Origin: JBDWFY01 sp965275915
GTDB taxonomy: Bacteria > Pseudomonadota > Alphaproteobacteria > Rhizobiales > Stappiaceae
Direction of reading: 5' to 3'
NCBI GenBank assembly: GCA_965275915.1
Contig: CBDHYI010000007.1
Location: 1,550,001-1,614,000, forward strand
Length of the DNA: 64,000 nucleotides
Shown: piece by piece, positions 27,029 through 35,152 of the stretch
Numbering within the stretch: the first letter of the stretch is position 1
Layout of the letters: each line of letters opens with the position of its first letter
Translations under genes and position numbers: made by a program
Notes under the pieces: generated by a model
Database searches by the model: none
The model's input: the letters and a program-made list of their open reading frames with translations, nothing else
What the model was told of the DNA's origin: nothing

Positions 27029-27050
27029 CCATCTTCCGACGCACCGATCT

Positions 27051-27701
27051 TCAGCCGTATTTTTCAATGAAGGCGTCGATGTCCAGATTTCTGATATCCG
27101 GCAGAGCTGCCCGCAATTGGTCTCGGGACCAATCCCAATAGGCGATTTTCAGCAGTGCCTGTTCCTGCTGTTCGGAAAAACGCCGCTTGAGCGGTTTTGC
27201 CGCCACACCGCCGACAATCGTGTAATTGGGGACATCTTTGGACACGACTGCGCCCGCTCCGATGACAGCGCCGGTGCCAATGGCGACGCCGGGCAGAATC
27301 GTCACGCCATGACCAATCCAGACGTCGTGACCGATTGAGACCCAGTGATCCTTGCGCCATTGAAAGAACATCGCATCATCCTCACCCAGATCATAGGCGG
27401 CGGCGCGATATGTCCAGTGATGCTGGCTGATCCGCCAGGTCGGATGATTGCCCGGATTGATGCGCGTATCTCGCGCGATAGAGCAGAATTTGCCAATTGT
27501 GGTCCAGACGACATGGCAGTTCTGAACGATATAGGAATAATCCCCCATTGAGGACTGCATCAGTGTGGTACCCGCCCCGACCTCCGTCCAGGCTCCGAGC
27601 TCGGTACCGATGACTTTCGCGGTTTCATGGATAAAAGGCACCTCACTCAGCGCCTGTTTTTCAGCCGGACTTTTTCGCTGAAAGGCTTCCTCTGCACTCA
27701 A
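27051..27701 (-). CDS. Phosphonate-associated beta-helix acetyltransferase
   Basis: A hexapeptide-repeat (left-handed beta-helix) acyltransferase of 216 residues, with repeats in GTELGAWTEVGAGTTLMQSSMGDYSYIVQNCHVVWTTIGKFCSIA and IGHDVWIGHGVTILPGVAIGTGAVIGAGAVVSKDVPNYTIVGGVAA, and the HHWTYR segment of chloramphenicol/streptogramin-type XAT proteins. It fits the acetyltransferase subfamily found in phn operons. I place the start at TTG 27701: it overlaps the phnE stop (TTGA) and has GGAG eight bases upstream. A longer reading frame would extend into phnE. The acetyl acceptor is unknown; aminoalkylphosphonate is plausible. Confidence 0.85.
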   Translation of the reverse strand: MSAEEAFQRKSPAEKQALSEVPFIHETAKVIGTELGAWTEVGAGTTLMQSSMGDYSYIVQNCHVVWTTIGKFCSIARDTRINPGNHPTWRISQHHWTYRAAAYDLGEDDAMFFQWRKDHWVSIGHDVWIGHGVTILPGVAIGTGAVIGAGAVVSKDVPNYTIVGGVAAKPLKRRFSEQQEQALLKIAYWDWSRDQLRAALPDIRNLDIDAFIEKYG

Positions 27702-28564
27702 TGGACGATCTCCGACTTGCCGATGATTTTCATCCGAAGCCAACCGGAAATACCGTCAATGACATAGACGGTCAGGATGATCAGAAAGATAATGGTCCAG
27801 GCCTCACCCCAGCGATAGGCGGCAATACGATCGGACAGCAAAAATCCGATCCCGCCAGCGCCGACAATCCCCAGAATAGTCCCCGACCGCGTGTTGGATT
27901 CAAAATTATAGAGGATGATCGACAGAATAACCGGAAGCGCCTGGGGCAGTATTGCAAACCGAATGGTCTGCAGCGGTGCGCCGCCGGACGCGCGGACGCC
28001 GTCAACCGGCTTTTTCGAGGTGTTTTCAATTGCCTCGGAAAACAGTTTCGACATCGTGCCGATCTCCGATACCGCAATGGCCAGAATCCCCGCGAGCGGA
28101 CCAAGGCCAAAGGCGCGAATGAAGATCAGCGCCAGGATCAGGGTTTCAACGGCCCGCAGCGTGTCGAACGCCCGCCGGCTGGTCAGACGCACCCAGGTCG
28201 AGGGCATTATGTTTTTTGCACCCAGAAAACAGAGCGGGAACGCAAAGAGAGCTCCCAGCAGCGTCCCCATGAACGACATCGCCACGGTCTCACCGAGCCC
28301 AGTCAGCACTTCGGACCATTCCAGCCAGGTCGTCCAGATGTGCGGCGGGAACATGAAAGAGATCACGGTTCCCAGGCGGCCGAGCCCGTCCCAGATGCGG
28401 CCGGGCGAAAAGTCGAACGCGTAAAGACACCAACCGGTCAGAAGAATCAGAACTCCAAAGAACGCATATCGGATCAGCCGGCGCCTTGGGGATGTCACGA
28501 ATACGTCCGGCGCAAGGGCTTTGGCGCTTTTGACCAGATCGTTGCCGGCTTCGATGCTTGCCAT
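27698..28564 (-). CDS. phnE: Phosphonate ABC transporter permease PhnE (second copy)
   Basis: The 288-residue inner-membrane permease has several hydrophobic segments (about 32-48, 88-118, 135-155, 212-245, 255-275) and the EAA-like loop SEAIENTSKKPVDGVRASGGAPLQTIRFAILPQALP that contacts the ATPase. It lies one base from the other permease gene. Paired PhnE genes form a heteromeric channel in many alphaproteobacteria. It is translationally coupled to the downstream acetyltransferase by TTGA. Confidence 0.93.
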   Translation of the reverse strand: MASIEAGNDLVKSAKALAPDVFVTSPRRRLIRYAFFGVLILLTGWCLYAFDFSPGRIWDGLGRLGTVISFMFPPHIWTTWLEWSEVLTGLGETVAMSFMGTLLGALFAFPLCFLGAKNIMPSTWVRLTSRRAFDTLRAVETLILALIFIRAFGLGPLAGILAIAVSEIGTMSKLFSEAIENTSKKPVDGVRASGGAPLQTIRFAILPQALPVILSIILYNFESNTRSGTILGIVGAGGIGFLLSDRIAAYRWGEAWTIIFLIILTVYVIDGISGWLRMKIIGKSEIVH

Positions 28565-28565
28565 C

Positions 28566-29516
28566 TCAGACGCCTTTCCCGGTGAGGCCGATGATGCGGT
28601 GGCGCAGACGCTCGCTCAGAAAGTCAAACAGGATGACCGTTGCCAGAATGATCAGGAAAAGGGCCGACAGGTCGGTATATTCCTGCAGCGCCATCGCTTC
28701 GCGGATTTCCTGGCCAAGCCCGCCCGCTCCCACATAGCCGATGATTGAAGACGACCGCACATTGATCTCAAAGCGCAGCAGCGTATAGCTGATGATATTG
28801 GGGATAACCTGCGGCACGGCGCCGTAGCGGATCTGCTGAAACCAGTTGCCGCCCGATGCCTTGACGCCATCTATCGGCCGCATATCGATATTTTCATTGG
28901 CCTCGGAATAGAGTTTGCCCAGGGCTCCGGTCGCATGCAGCCCGACAGCCAGCACGCCGGCCATCGGGCCGACGCCGAAACAGAACACGAAGATCAGCGC
29001 CCAGACCAGATCCGGCACCGTGCGGGCGACCTCAAGATATCGGCGGGTCGCCTGATAAAGCCACCTGTTGGGGGTGAGATTGCGCGATGCCGGAAAGCTC
29101 AAAATGAACGCACCGACGACCCCGAGCAGCGTGGCCATATAGGCAATCAGGATCGTTTCGACCAAAAGGCGCAGCCAGACTTTCCAGCGCCAGAACCATT
29201 CGCCGACATCGGCATAAAGAGTGTCCCAGTGAAGAACCGGCAGGGTCTTGTAGATATATTCGCCAAGGCGCGGCAGGCCGGCCCAGAGCGTCCACATGGA
29301 GACCCGGTCGCCGTTGGCCAGCGTCACGTCCGTCATGTCAAAAAAACCGCCCATCGATGCGGCGAAGAAAAACGCGATCGCGAACAGGACGGTCGAAATC
29401 AGTTGCACGCGCCGCGCGGACGATCGCTCACGCGCATAGTCCGCTTTAAACTGCGCGATGGCAGGAGACGGTCCGGACATGGACACCGGATCGGAGGAGG
29501 AAAGGGAAACGGTCAT
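28566..29516 (-). CDS. phnE: Phosphonate ABC transporter permease PhnE (first copy)
   Basis: This 316-residue permease has a longer N-terminal cytosolic tail than its partner, a first membrane segment at about 41-60 and the conserved loop SEANENIDMRPIDGVKASGGNWFQQIRYGAVPQVIPNIISYTLLRFEINVRSSSIIGYVGAGGLG. That loop is the PhnE signature. It follows phnD after 60 bases that hold a strong hairpin. It moves phosphonate through the inner membrane with PhnC and PhnD. Confidence 0.94.
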   Translation of the reverse strand: MTVSLSSSDPVSMSGPSPAIAQFKADYARERSSARRVQLISTVLFAIAFFFAASMGGFFDMTDVTLANGDRVSMWTLWAGLPRLGEYIYKTLPVLHWDTLYADVGEWFWRWKVWLRLLVETILIAYMATLLGVVGAFILSFPASRNLTPNRWLYQATRRYLEVARTVPDLVWALIFVFCFGVGPMAGVLAVGLHATGALGKLYSEANENIDMRPIDGVKASGGNWFQQIRYGAVPQVIPNIISYTLLRFEINVRSSSIIGYVGAGGLGQEIREAMALQEYTDLSALFLIILATVILFDFLSERLRHRIIGLTGKGV

Positions 29517-29533
29517 CGGAGACTCTCGAAGAT

Positions 29534-29557
29534 GGGCGCCGAATGCGACCGGCGCCC
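29534..29557 (-). promoter_or_regulatory. Intercistronic hairpin between phnD and phnE
   Basis: A perfect 8-bp GC-rich stem GGGCGCCG (29534-29541) / CGGCGCCC (29550-29557) with an 8-nt loop lies just after the phnD stop. There is no T-run on the minus strand. Hairpins at this position in binding-protein operons usually protect the upstream mRNA and raise expression of the binding protein over the permeases. That role is inferred. Confidence 0.6.
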
Positions 29558-29576
29558 AGGTTCGACAGAGGTTGGG

Positions 29577-30488
29577 TTAGCTTGCGCGGCGCTGTTTTTT
29601 CAGCCAGTCGCGCATTTCGACGATCCAGTCGTAGCGGTCATGATCGACCTTGATCCAGCCTTTCTGGGTGGATGTATCGCCGCCGCTCATCTCCTTGAAT
29701 GCCGTGGGGTCTTTTTCCGGGATCGCAAAGACGGCCTCCTGCATATCGTCAATCAGATCCTGCGGCAGGTTGCCCCGCGCGGTGAACGGGCCGGATGTGA
29801 TCTCGGGCGATTTCCAGATTGTGCAGACTTCGCCTTCCTTGATCATGCCTTTGGTGACCATCCTGGGGACGATGCCGGATGTTTCGTTCGTCATGTAGGT
29901 CGCAGCGGCATCGAATGTACCGTTGACAACCGCCTGCACACCGGCTTCATGGCTGCCTGAGAAGGGAGTCGCTTTGAAGAAGGTTTTGGGATCGACTTCC
30001 TGCGAAATATTGTAAAAAGGCACCGCATAGCCGGACGTCGAATCGGGATCCGCAAAAGCCAGTACCTTGCCCTCAAGGCTTGCAAGATCGTTCAGACCGG
30101 AATCACATCGGGTCACGAGGATCGAATAATAACCCGTCGATCCGTCGTTCTGGACGCGGGACAGGATCGGCTTCACACCGCCGCCGGTCTCGGTATAGGC
30201 CGCGGCGTATGACGAGGAACCGAAGAATGCAAATTCGATCTGGTCCGCGGCGATGGCCTGGATAACGCCGTCATACGCGCCGGCCGAAAAGATTTCCACA
30301 TCGACGCCGAGCTCTTTTTCCAGATATTTTTCAAACGGCGTATAGCGCGCGATCCGGTCCTTTTCGTTTTCGCCGGACAGAATGCCGAATTTGAGGGTCT
30401 TGTAGTTGTCTCTCCAGTCGGCAAACGCGGATGTGGCCGAAAGGGCTGTTGCGAGTGCAACGGTCGCAAGTAGCATGTTCTTCATCAT
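29577..30488 (-). CDS. phnD: Phosphonate ABC transporter substrate-binding protein
   Basis: The 303-residue periplasmic protein has a signal peptide (MMKNMLLATVALATALSATSAFA, cleavage after about residue 23). The PhnD fold follows: LKFGILSGENEKDRIARYTPFEKYLEKELG, YDGVIQAIAADQIEFAFFGSSSYAAAYTE, YYSILVTRCDSGLNDLASLEGK and FADPDSTSGYAVPF. It captures phosphonate or a phosphate ester for PhnE. It sits 40 bases after phnC. Confidence 0.95.
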   Translation of the reverse strand: MMKNMLLATVALATALSATSAFADWRDNYKTLKFGILSGENEKDRIARYTPFEKYLEKELGVDVEIFSAGAYDGVIQAIAADQIEFAFFGSSSYAAAYTETGGGVKPILSRVQNDGSTGYYSILVTRCDSGLNDLASLEGKVLAFADPDSTSGYAVPFYNISQEVDPKTFFKATPFSGSHEAGVQAVVNGTFDAAATYMTNETSGIVPRMVTKGMIKEGEVCTIWKSPEITSGPFTARGNLPQDLIDDMQEAVFAIPEKDPTAFKEMSGGDTSTQKGWIKVDHDRYDWIVEMRDWLKKQRRAS

Positions 30489-30527
30489 GTGGCTCCCTGT
30501 GCGTGAAGAAGGTGCTGTGGTGAAAAG

Positions 30528-31340
30528 TCAGGCAACTTCCAGTTCCTGCTCCTTGACAGGCTCAATGGTCGTGGACGTCACGCTTTCATCGATCTCATCG
30601 CTCAGGGACGTCGTGCCGTAGATGTCGTGAACGCGTGCATTGGTCAGGTCGGCGGCCTTACCGTCGAAATGCACCCGTCCGCCCCGCATCGCGACAATGC
30701 GGTCGCAATAGTTGCGGGCCGTATCCAGCGTGTGGAGATTGACCAGAACGGTAATGCCGTCTTCCTTGTTGATGGTCCGAAGGGCGTCCATCACTTTGGC
30801 GGCATTGGCCGGATCAAGCGAAGCGATCGGCTCATCGGCCAGAAGTATTTTCGGATCCTGAACAAGCGCCTTGGCTATGGCAACGCGTTGCTGCTGACCG
30901 CCGGAAAGCGTTCCGGCGCGCTGCAACGCCTGCGGAGCAAGATCCAGCCGATCGAGCGCCCGCACCGCCATGGCCCGTTCCTCATCGGAAAACCGCCGCG
31001 CCATGGATGACATAAATCCATGATGGGCAATGCGACCGACAAGAACATTGGTCAGCACATCCATGCGCTCTATCAGGTTGAATTGCTGAAAAATCATCGC
31101 GCAGGATGCGCGCCACAGGCGCAATTCGCGCCCTTTCAGCGCGGTAATCTTTCGCCCCTCGAACCTGATCGAGCCCGATGTCGGATCAATGAGCCGGTTG
31201 ATCAGTCGAAGCAGCGTCGATTTTCCCGCGCCCGACCGTCCGATCACACCCACCAGTTGACCGGACTCTATCGTCAGGGACACATCGTCAACCGCTTTGA
31301 TGTTAACGAACGTTTTACCCAGATTTTCAAGTGTCAGCAT
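30528..31340 (-). CDS. phnC: Phosphonate ABC transporter ATPase
   Basis: The 270-residue ATPase has Walker A GRSGAGKSTLLR, the Q-loop (MIFQQFNLIERMDVLTNVLVGRIAH), the ABC signature LSGGQQQRVAIAKAL, Walker B ILLADEPIASLD and the H-loop (VNLHTLDTA). The GR(I/A)AHH-like segment after the Q-loop is typical of PhnC. The start is ATG 31340 with AAGGGG upstream; GTG 31346 is less likely. It opens the phnCDEE-acetyltransferase operon. Confidence 0.94.
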   Translation of the reverse strand: MLTLENLGKTFVNIKAVDDVSLTIESGQLVGVIGRSGAGKSTLLRLINRLIDPTSGSIRFEGRKITALKGRELRLWRASCAMIFQQFNLIERMDVLTNVLVGRIAHHGFMSSMARRFSDEERAMAVRALDRLDLAPQALQRAGTLSGGQQQRVAIAKALVQDPKILLADEPIASLDPANAAKVMDALRTINKEDGITVLVNLHTLDTARNYCDRIVAMRGGRVHFDGKAADLTNARVHDIYGTTSLSDEIDESVTSTTIEPVKEQELEVA

Positions 31341-31425
31341 GAGCACCCCTTGCTGTGTCGCTTAAGGACACCGCAAGGGGATGACTTTCGGACAACGATT
31401 CGGATTCATTTTTGTGAATGTTGCG

Positions 31426-31441
31426 AGTCACTTTGGTGACT
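31426..31441. promoter_or_regulatory. Inverted repeat upstream of phnC, candidate operator
   Basis: AGTCAC-TTTG-GTGACT is a perfect 6-bp inverted repeat 86 bases upstream of the phnC start. A weaker ATTCA-N6-TGAAT repeat lies next to it at about 31405-31420. A clear Pho box could not be recognised. A GntR-type (PhnF-like) or other repressor site is possible. The remaining part of 31341-31584 shows only AT-rich sequence. Confidence 0.35.
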
Positions 31442-31584
31442 TGGAGAAAATCTAGCCGCTATGTATTTGATTCATTTTGACGTTTGCCGGAAAAATAATT
31501 TTTCAACAAAATGGATTGTGCAAAAATTGACCGCTCATCGACGTCAAAACGGACAGAAGTCCAAGTCATAGTGTGTTGTTAATG

Positions 31585-31980
31585 TTAGGGAATGTCCCTG
31601 CCGCTTCGATGTTTGAACATCGACCAGAGAAACAATCCGATTATGCCGACGAAAGACAGCAGCATGACAAGCTGGGTACTTCCAACTGCAATGCTGATTT
31701 GAAAAAGGCGAGTTTCAAGATCCACGTAAGTGTCCGGCATTGCATACCTGTTTAACAAGGCAGGCAAGGTCACGAATGCCCCACTGGCAAGGTTGCAGAT
31801 CCAAAAAAGTACTGTCTTGCCAGCCGGATAAAGGATCGCTTTTCGGCTTGATTGAAACCAAATCAAAGACGTCAGAACGATCCATATGGGAATAACCGAA
31901 AAGTAAAGACGCCAGTCAATCACGACATAATATGTGTCGTGCATCGACCGATCGAGACCGGCACCGGCATTCGATAGCAT
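31585..31980 (-). CDS. Small membrane protein with HDTYYVV motif
   Basis: The 131-residue protein starts at ATG 31980 with GGAGGG upstream and has three hydrophobic segments (about 15-42, 55-75, 92-122). Near the N-terminus it has MHDTYYVVIDWRLYFSVIPIWI, which recalls the HDTYYVVAHFH segment of heme-copper oxidase subunit I, but the helix histidines of the oxidase are missing. It is therefore not an oxidase subunit. The function is unknown. A second small hydrophobic reading frame lies directly upstream. Confidence 0.6.
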   Translation of the reverse strand: MLSNAGAGLDRSMHDTYYVVIDWRLYFSVIPIWIVLTSLIWFQSSRKAILYPAGKTVLFWICNLASGAFVTLPALLNRYAMPDTYVDLETRLFQISIAVGSTQLVMLLSFVGIIGLFLWSMFKHRSGRDIP

Positions 31981-31997
31981 TACACCCTCCGACGCAA

Positions 31998-32135
31998 TCA
32001 GAGCGATGATGCCATGGGCGCAAAAACGGCTGTCACGATCACGAAGGACGATATTAAAGACCGCTGTTTGAACTGCACCCACAAAGGCAAAAATATCAGG
32101 AACATCATCAGAACAGTCAGATAACCGGTCTGCAC
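31998..32135 (-). CDS. Possible small hydrophobic protein
   Basis: A 45-residue reading frame starts at GTG immediately after the polA stop and ends 17 bases before the start of the small membrane protein downstream. It encodes a mostly hydrophobic peptide (VQTGYLTVLMMFLIFLPLWV... then FVIVTAVFAPMA) with two possible membrane stretches. Internal ATG codons at 32105 and 32108 could also serve as the start. The tight spacing and membrane character support a real gene, but no family is recognised. Confidence 0.3.
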   Translation of the reverse strand: MQTGYLTVLMMFLIFLPLWVQFKQRSLISSFVIVTAVFAPMASSL

Positions 32136-35054
32136 CTAATGCGCCTCATCCCAATTGTCCGCCGCCCTCGCATCGACCTGCAGCGGAACATGCAGCTTGA
32201 TCGCGGGCATCGGCGCATCGATCATCACGTTTGTGACGATCTTTTTTGTCTCATCGACTTCTGAGTCGGGCACCTCGAAAATCAGTTCGTCATGCACCTG
32301 CAGCAGCATGAGCGCGCTGAGCCTTGCTTTTTCAAGGGCCGCATCCATTCGGATCATGGCCCTGCGAATAATATCGGCGGCCGAGCCCTGAATCGGGGCG
32401 TTGATGGCGGCCCGTTCATAGAAGGCGCGGTGGTTGGGATTCTTGGTGTTGATTTCTTCGTAATGCGCTTTGCGGCCGAAAATCGTTTCGACATAGCCGT
32501 TGAGATGGGCGGCCTTTTTCGTCTCTTCCATATAGTCGCGAATGCCCGGGAACCGCTCGAAATACTTCTTGATATAGTCGCTTGCTTCACTGCGGGCGAT
32601 GCCGAGCTGATTGGCAAGTCCGAAGGCGGAGATGCCGTAGATGATGCCGAAATTGATCGCCTTGGCCCGGCGCCGGACCATCGGATCCATGCCTTCAATC
32701 GGCACCCCGAACATCTCCGAGGCCGTCATGGCGTGAATATCAAGCCCATCGGCGAAAGCCTGCCGCAACTGCGGAATATCAGCGATGTGGGCAAGGACCC
32801 GCAGCTCGATCTGGCTGTAGTCCGCCGACAGCAGCTTTTTGCCGGGCTCGCTCACAAAGGCCTGACGGATTTTTCGGCCTTCTTCGGTGCGCACGGGAAT
32901 ATTCTGCAGATTGGGATCGGACGAAGACAGTCGACCGGTTGTCGTTGAGGCCAGCGCATAGGACGTATGCACGCGTTTGGTGTCAGGATTGATGAAGCCG
33001 GGCAAGGCATCCGTATAGGTCGATTTCAGCTTTGACAGCTGGCGCCAGGCGACGATTTTCTCCGGCAGCGTGTGCCCTTCCGCCGCCAGTTCCTCAAGAA
33101 CCGCCGCGGAGGTCGACCAGGCCCCGGTTTTGGTTTTCTTGCCGCCGGGCAGGCCCATTTTTCCGAACAGAATTTCACCCAGTTGTTTGGGCGAGCCGAC
33201 ATTGAAATTCTCGCCGGCAAGCTGATGAATTTCCGCTTCAAGGCCCGCCGCGCCCTGTGCGAAGTCACCGGAGAGGCGGGACAGCATCTGCCGATCGACG
33301 CTGATGCCGCGGTGCTCCATCCGTGCCAGCACCGGCACCATCGGCCGCTCAAGCGTTTCGTAGACAGTGGTTACCCGGTCGGCAACAAGGCGCGGCTTGA
33401 GAAGTTTCCAAAGCCGCAGCGTCACATCGGCATCTTCGGCGGCATAAGCCGTCGCTCTATCGATGGGCACCTTGTCGAACGTGACGAGCGATTTGCCGGA
33501 TCCGGCGACCTCCTTGAACGGAATCGGTTTGTGACCCAACCAGCGCTCGGACAAATGATCCATGCCGTTACCGCCCCTGCCCGCATCAAGGGCATAGGAA
33601 ATCAGCATCGTGTCATCATACGGCGCCACTTCAATGCCGTAACGCTTGAGAACAAGCCAGTCATATTTGAGGTTCTGGGCGATCTTCAGAACGGATGGAT
33701 CTTCAAGCAGCGCCTTGAGCGCATCAAGCGCCTCGCCAAGGGGTATCTGACCTTCGACCAATCCGCCGCCGCCCAGCAGATCGCCTTCGCCGTCGCGATG
33801 CTGAAGCGGAATGTAGCAGGCCTTGCCCGGCACAACCGACAGTGAGACGCCGACAAGGTCGGCCTGCATGGCATCGAGCGACGTCGTTTCCGTGTCAACG
33901 GCCACCAGACCCATTTCCGTCGCCTGGGCAATCCAGGCGTTCAACGCATCAAGCGTCATGACCGTTTCGTAGGCAGAGGCATCAAGCGGAACCGCCGCTA
34001 TTTCCTCCGCCTTCTTGGCGACAAGGGAGGATGGGGTCAGATCGCCACTGGGGCGGGAGTCGTCTTCGCCGGCCGATTCTGTCGGCGCTTCCCAGCCCTT
34101 GATTGTCAGATCAGCGGCGTCAATCGCACCAAGATCCAGATCCGCCTCTTCGGCAACCCGGCGCGTGAGCGTGCTGAATTCCATCGCCTTCAGGAACCCG
34201 ATCGCCTGCGCACCGTCCAGTTCCTGCACCGCTGTTTCCTCCAGGGGAACATCAAGGGGCACGTCCTGCGACAGAGTGACGAGCTTGCAGGATATTCTGG
34301 CCTGCTCGGCAAATTCGATCAGATTTTCGCGGCGCTTTTTCTGTTTGATTTCCGATGCCCGGGTGAGGAGTGATTCCAGATCGCCGAACTCGTTGATCAA
34401 CTGCGCTGCTGTCTTGATGCCGATTCCGGGCACGCCGGGAACGTTGTCGACCGAATCCCCCGCAAGCGACTGGACATCGATCACCCGGTCCGGCCCGACG
34501 CCGAATTTTTCCTCAACCTCCAATGCTTCGAAACGTTTGTTCTTCATCGTATCGACCATGGCAACGCCCGGCCGGATCAGCTGCATCAGGTCCTTGTCTG
34601 AAGAGATAATGGTGACATTGGCACCCTGCTCGGCAGCCTGAACAGCGTAAGTTGCGATCAGGTCGTCCGCTTCCCAGCCTTCCTGCTCGATAGAGCTGAC
34701 ATTGAACGCCCGCACAGCATCGCGAATGATGCCGAATTGCGGGCGCAGATCTTCGGGCGGGTCCGGCCGATGCGCCTTGTACTCGCCGTAAATCTCGTTT
34801 CGGAACGTCTTTGAGGAGTGATCGAAGATCACCGCCAGATGGGTCGGGACAACGTCTTCACGCGTCGGATCGCCTTCCTGCAGCAGCTTCCACAACATAT
34901 TGCAGAAACCGGAGACGGCGCCGACGGGCAAGCCGTCGGACTTGCGCGTCAGCGGCGGGAGCGCGTGATAGGCGCGGAAGATATAAGATGATCCGTCGAC
35001 CAGAAACAGCTGATCGCCGGATGTCACGGGGCGGGATTGATCACTCTGGGTCAT
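32136..35054 (-). CDS. polA: DNA polymerase I
   Basis: The 972-residue protein has all three domains. The 5'-3' exonuclease (about 10-300) shows LFLVDGSSYIFRAYHALPPLT and VPGVPGIGIKTAAQLI. The 3'-5' exonuclease (about 355-560) keeps the DxE motif VAVDTETTSLD. The polymerase (about 600-972) has LSSSDPNLQNIPVRTEEGRKIRQAF, SADYSQIELRVLAHI, RRRAKAINFGIIYGIS and LQVHDELIFEV. The protein acts in Okazaki fragment processing and repair. The start is placed at ATG 35054 (MTQSDQSRPVTSGDQL). Confidence 0.96.
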   Translation of the reverse strand: MTQSDQSRPVTSGDQLFLVDGSSYIFRAYHALPPLTRKSDGLPVGAVSGFCNMLWKLLQEGDPTREDVVPTHLAVIFDHSSKTFRNEIYGEYKAHRPDPPEDLRPQFGIIRDAVRAFNVSSIEQEGWEADDLIATYAVQAAEQGANVTIISSDKDLMQLIRPGVAMVDTMKNKRFEALEVEEKFGVGPDRVIDVQSLAGDSVDNVPGVPGIGIKTAAQLINEFGDLESLLTRASEIKQKKRRENLIEFAEQARISCKLVTLSQDVPLDVPLEETAVQELDGAQAIGFLKAMEFSTLTRRVAEEADLDLGAIDAADLTIKGWEAPTESAGEDDSRPSGDLTPSSLVAKKAEEIAAVPLDASAYETVMTLDALNAWIAQATEMGLVAVDTETTSLDAMQADLVGVSLSVVPGKACYIPLQHRDGEGDLLGGGGLVEGQIPLGEALDALKALLEDPSVLKIAQNLKYDWLVLKRYGIEVAPYDDTMLISYALDAGRGGNGMDHLSERWLGHKPIPFKEVAGSGKSLVTFDKVPIDRATAYAAEDADVTLRLWKLLKPRLVADRVTTVYETLERPMVPVLARMEHRGISVDRQMLSRLSGDFAQGAAGLEAEIHQLAGENFNVGSPKQLGEILFGKMGLPGGKKTKTGAWSTSAAVLEELAAEGHTLPEKIVAWRQLSKLKSTYTDALPGFINPDTKRVHTSYALASTTTGRLSSSDPNLQNIPVRTEEGRKIRQAFVSEPGKKLLSADYSQIELRVLAHIADIPQLRQAFADGLDIHAMTASEMFGVPIEGMDPMVRRRAKAINFGIIYGISAFGLANQLGIARSEASDYIKKYFERFPGIRDYMEETKKAAHLNGYVETIFGRKAHYEEINTKNPNHRAFYERAAINAPIQGSAADIIRRAMIRMDAALEKARLSALMLLQVHDELIFEVPDSEVDETKKIVTNVMIDAPMPAIKLHVPLQVDARAADNWDEAH

Positions 35055-35152
35055 GATGCGGACGATGCCGCGCAACCGACCTTATTTCAAGAAAATCTTT
35101 GGGCCGGCATCGCCATTTGCGCAGCCGGCAGCCTCAGTGCTGTTTCACGGAT

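Noticed and set aside
29534..29557. Hairpin after phnD considered as a terminator
   Set aside because: No T-run follows on the minus strand, so it was kept as an intercistronic hairpin.
31341..31584. Pho box upstream of phnC
   Set aside because: Only loose GTCA...TCA similarity was seen; no convincing pair of CTGTCAT repeats.
31585..31980. HDTYYVV protein considered as a cytochrome oxidase subunit I fragment
   Set aside because: It has three membrane segments only and lacks the heme and copper histidines; the similarity is limited to one short motif.
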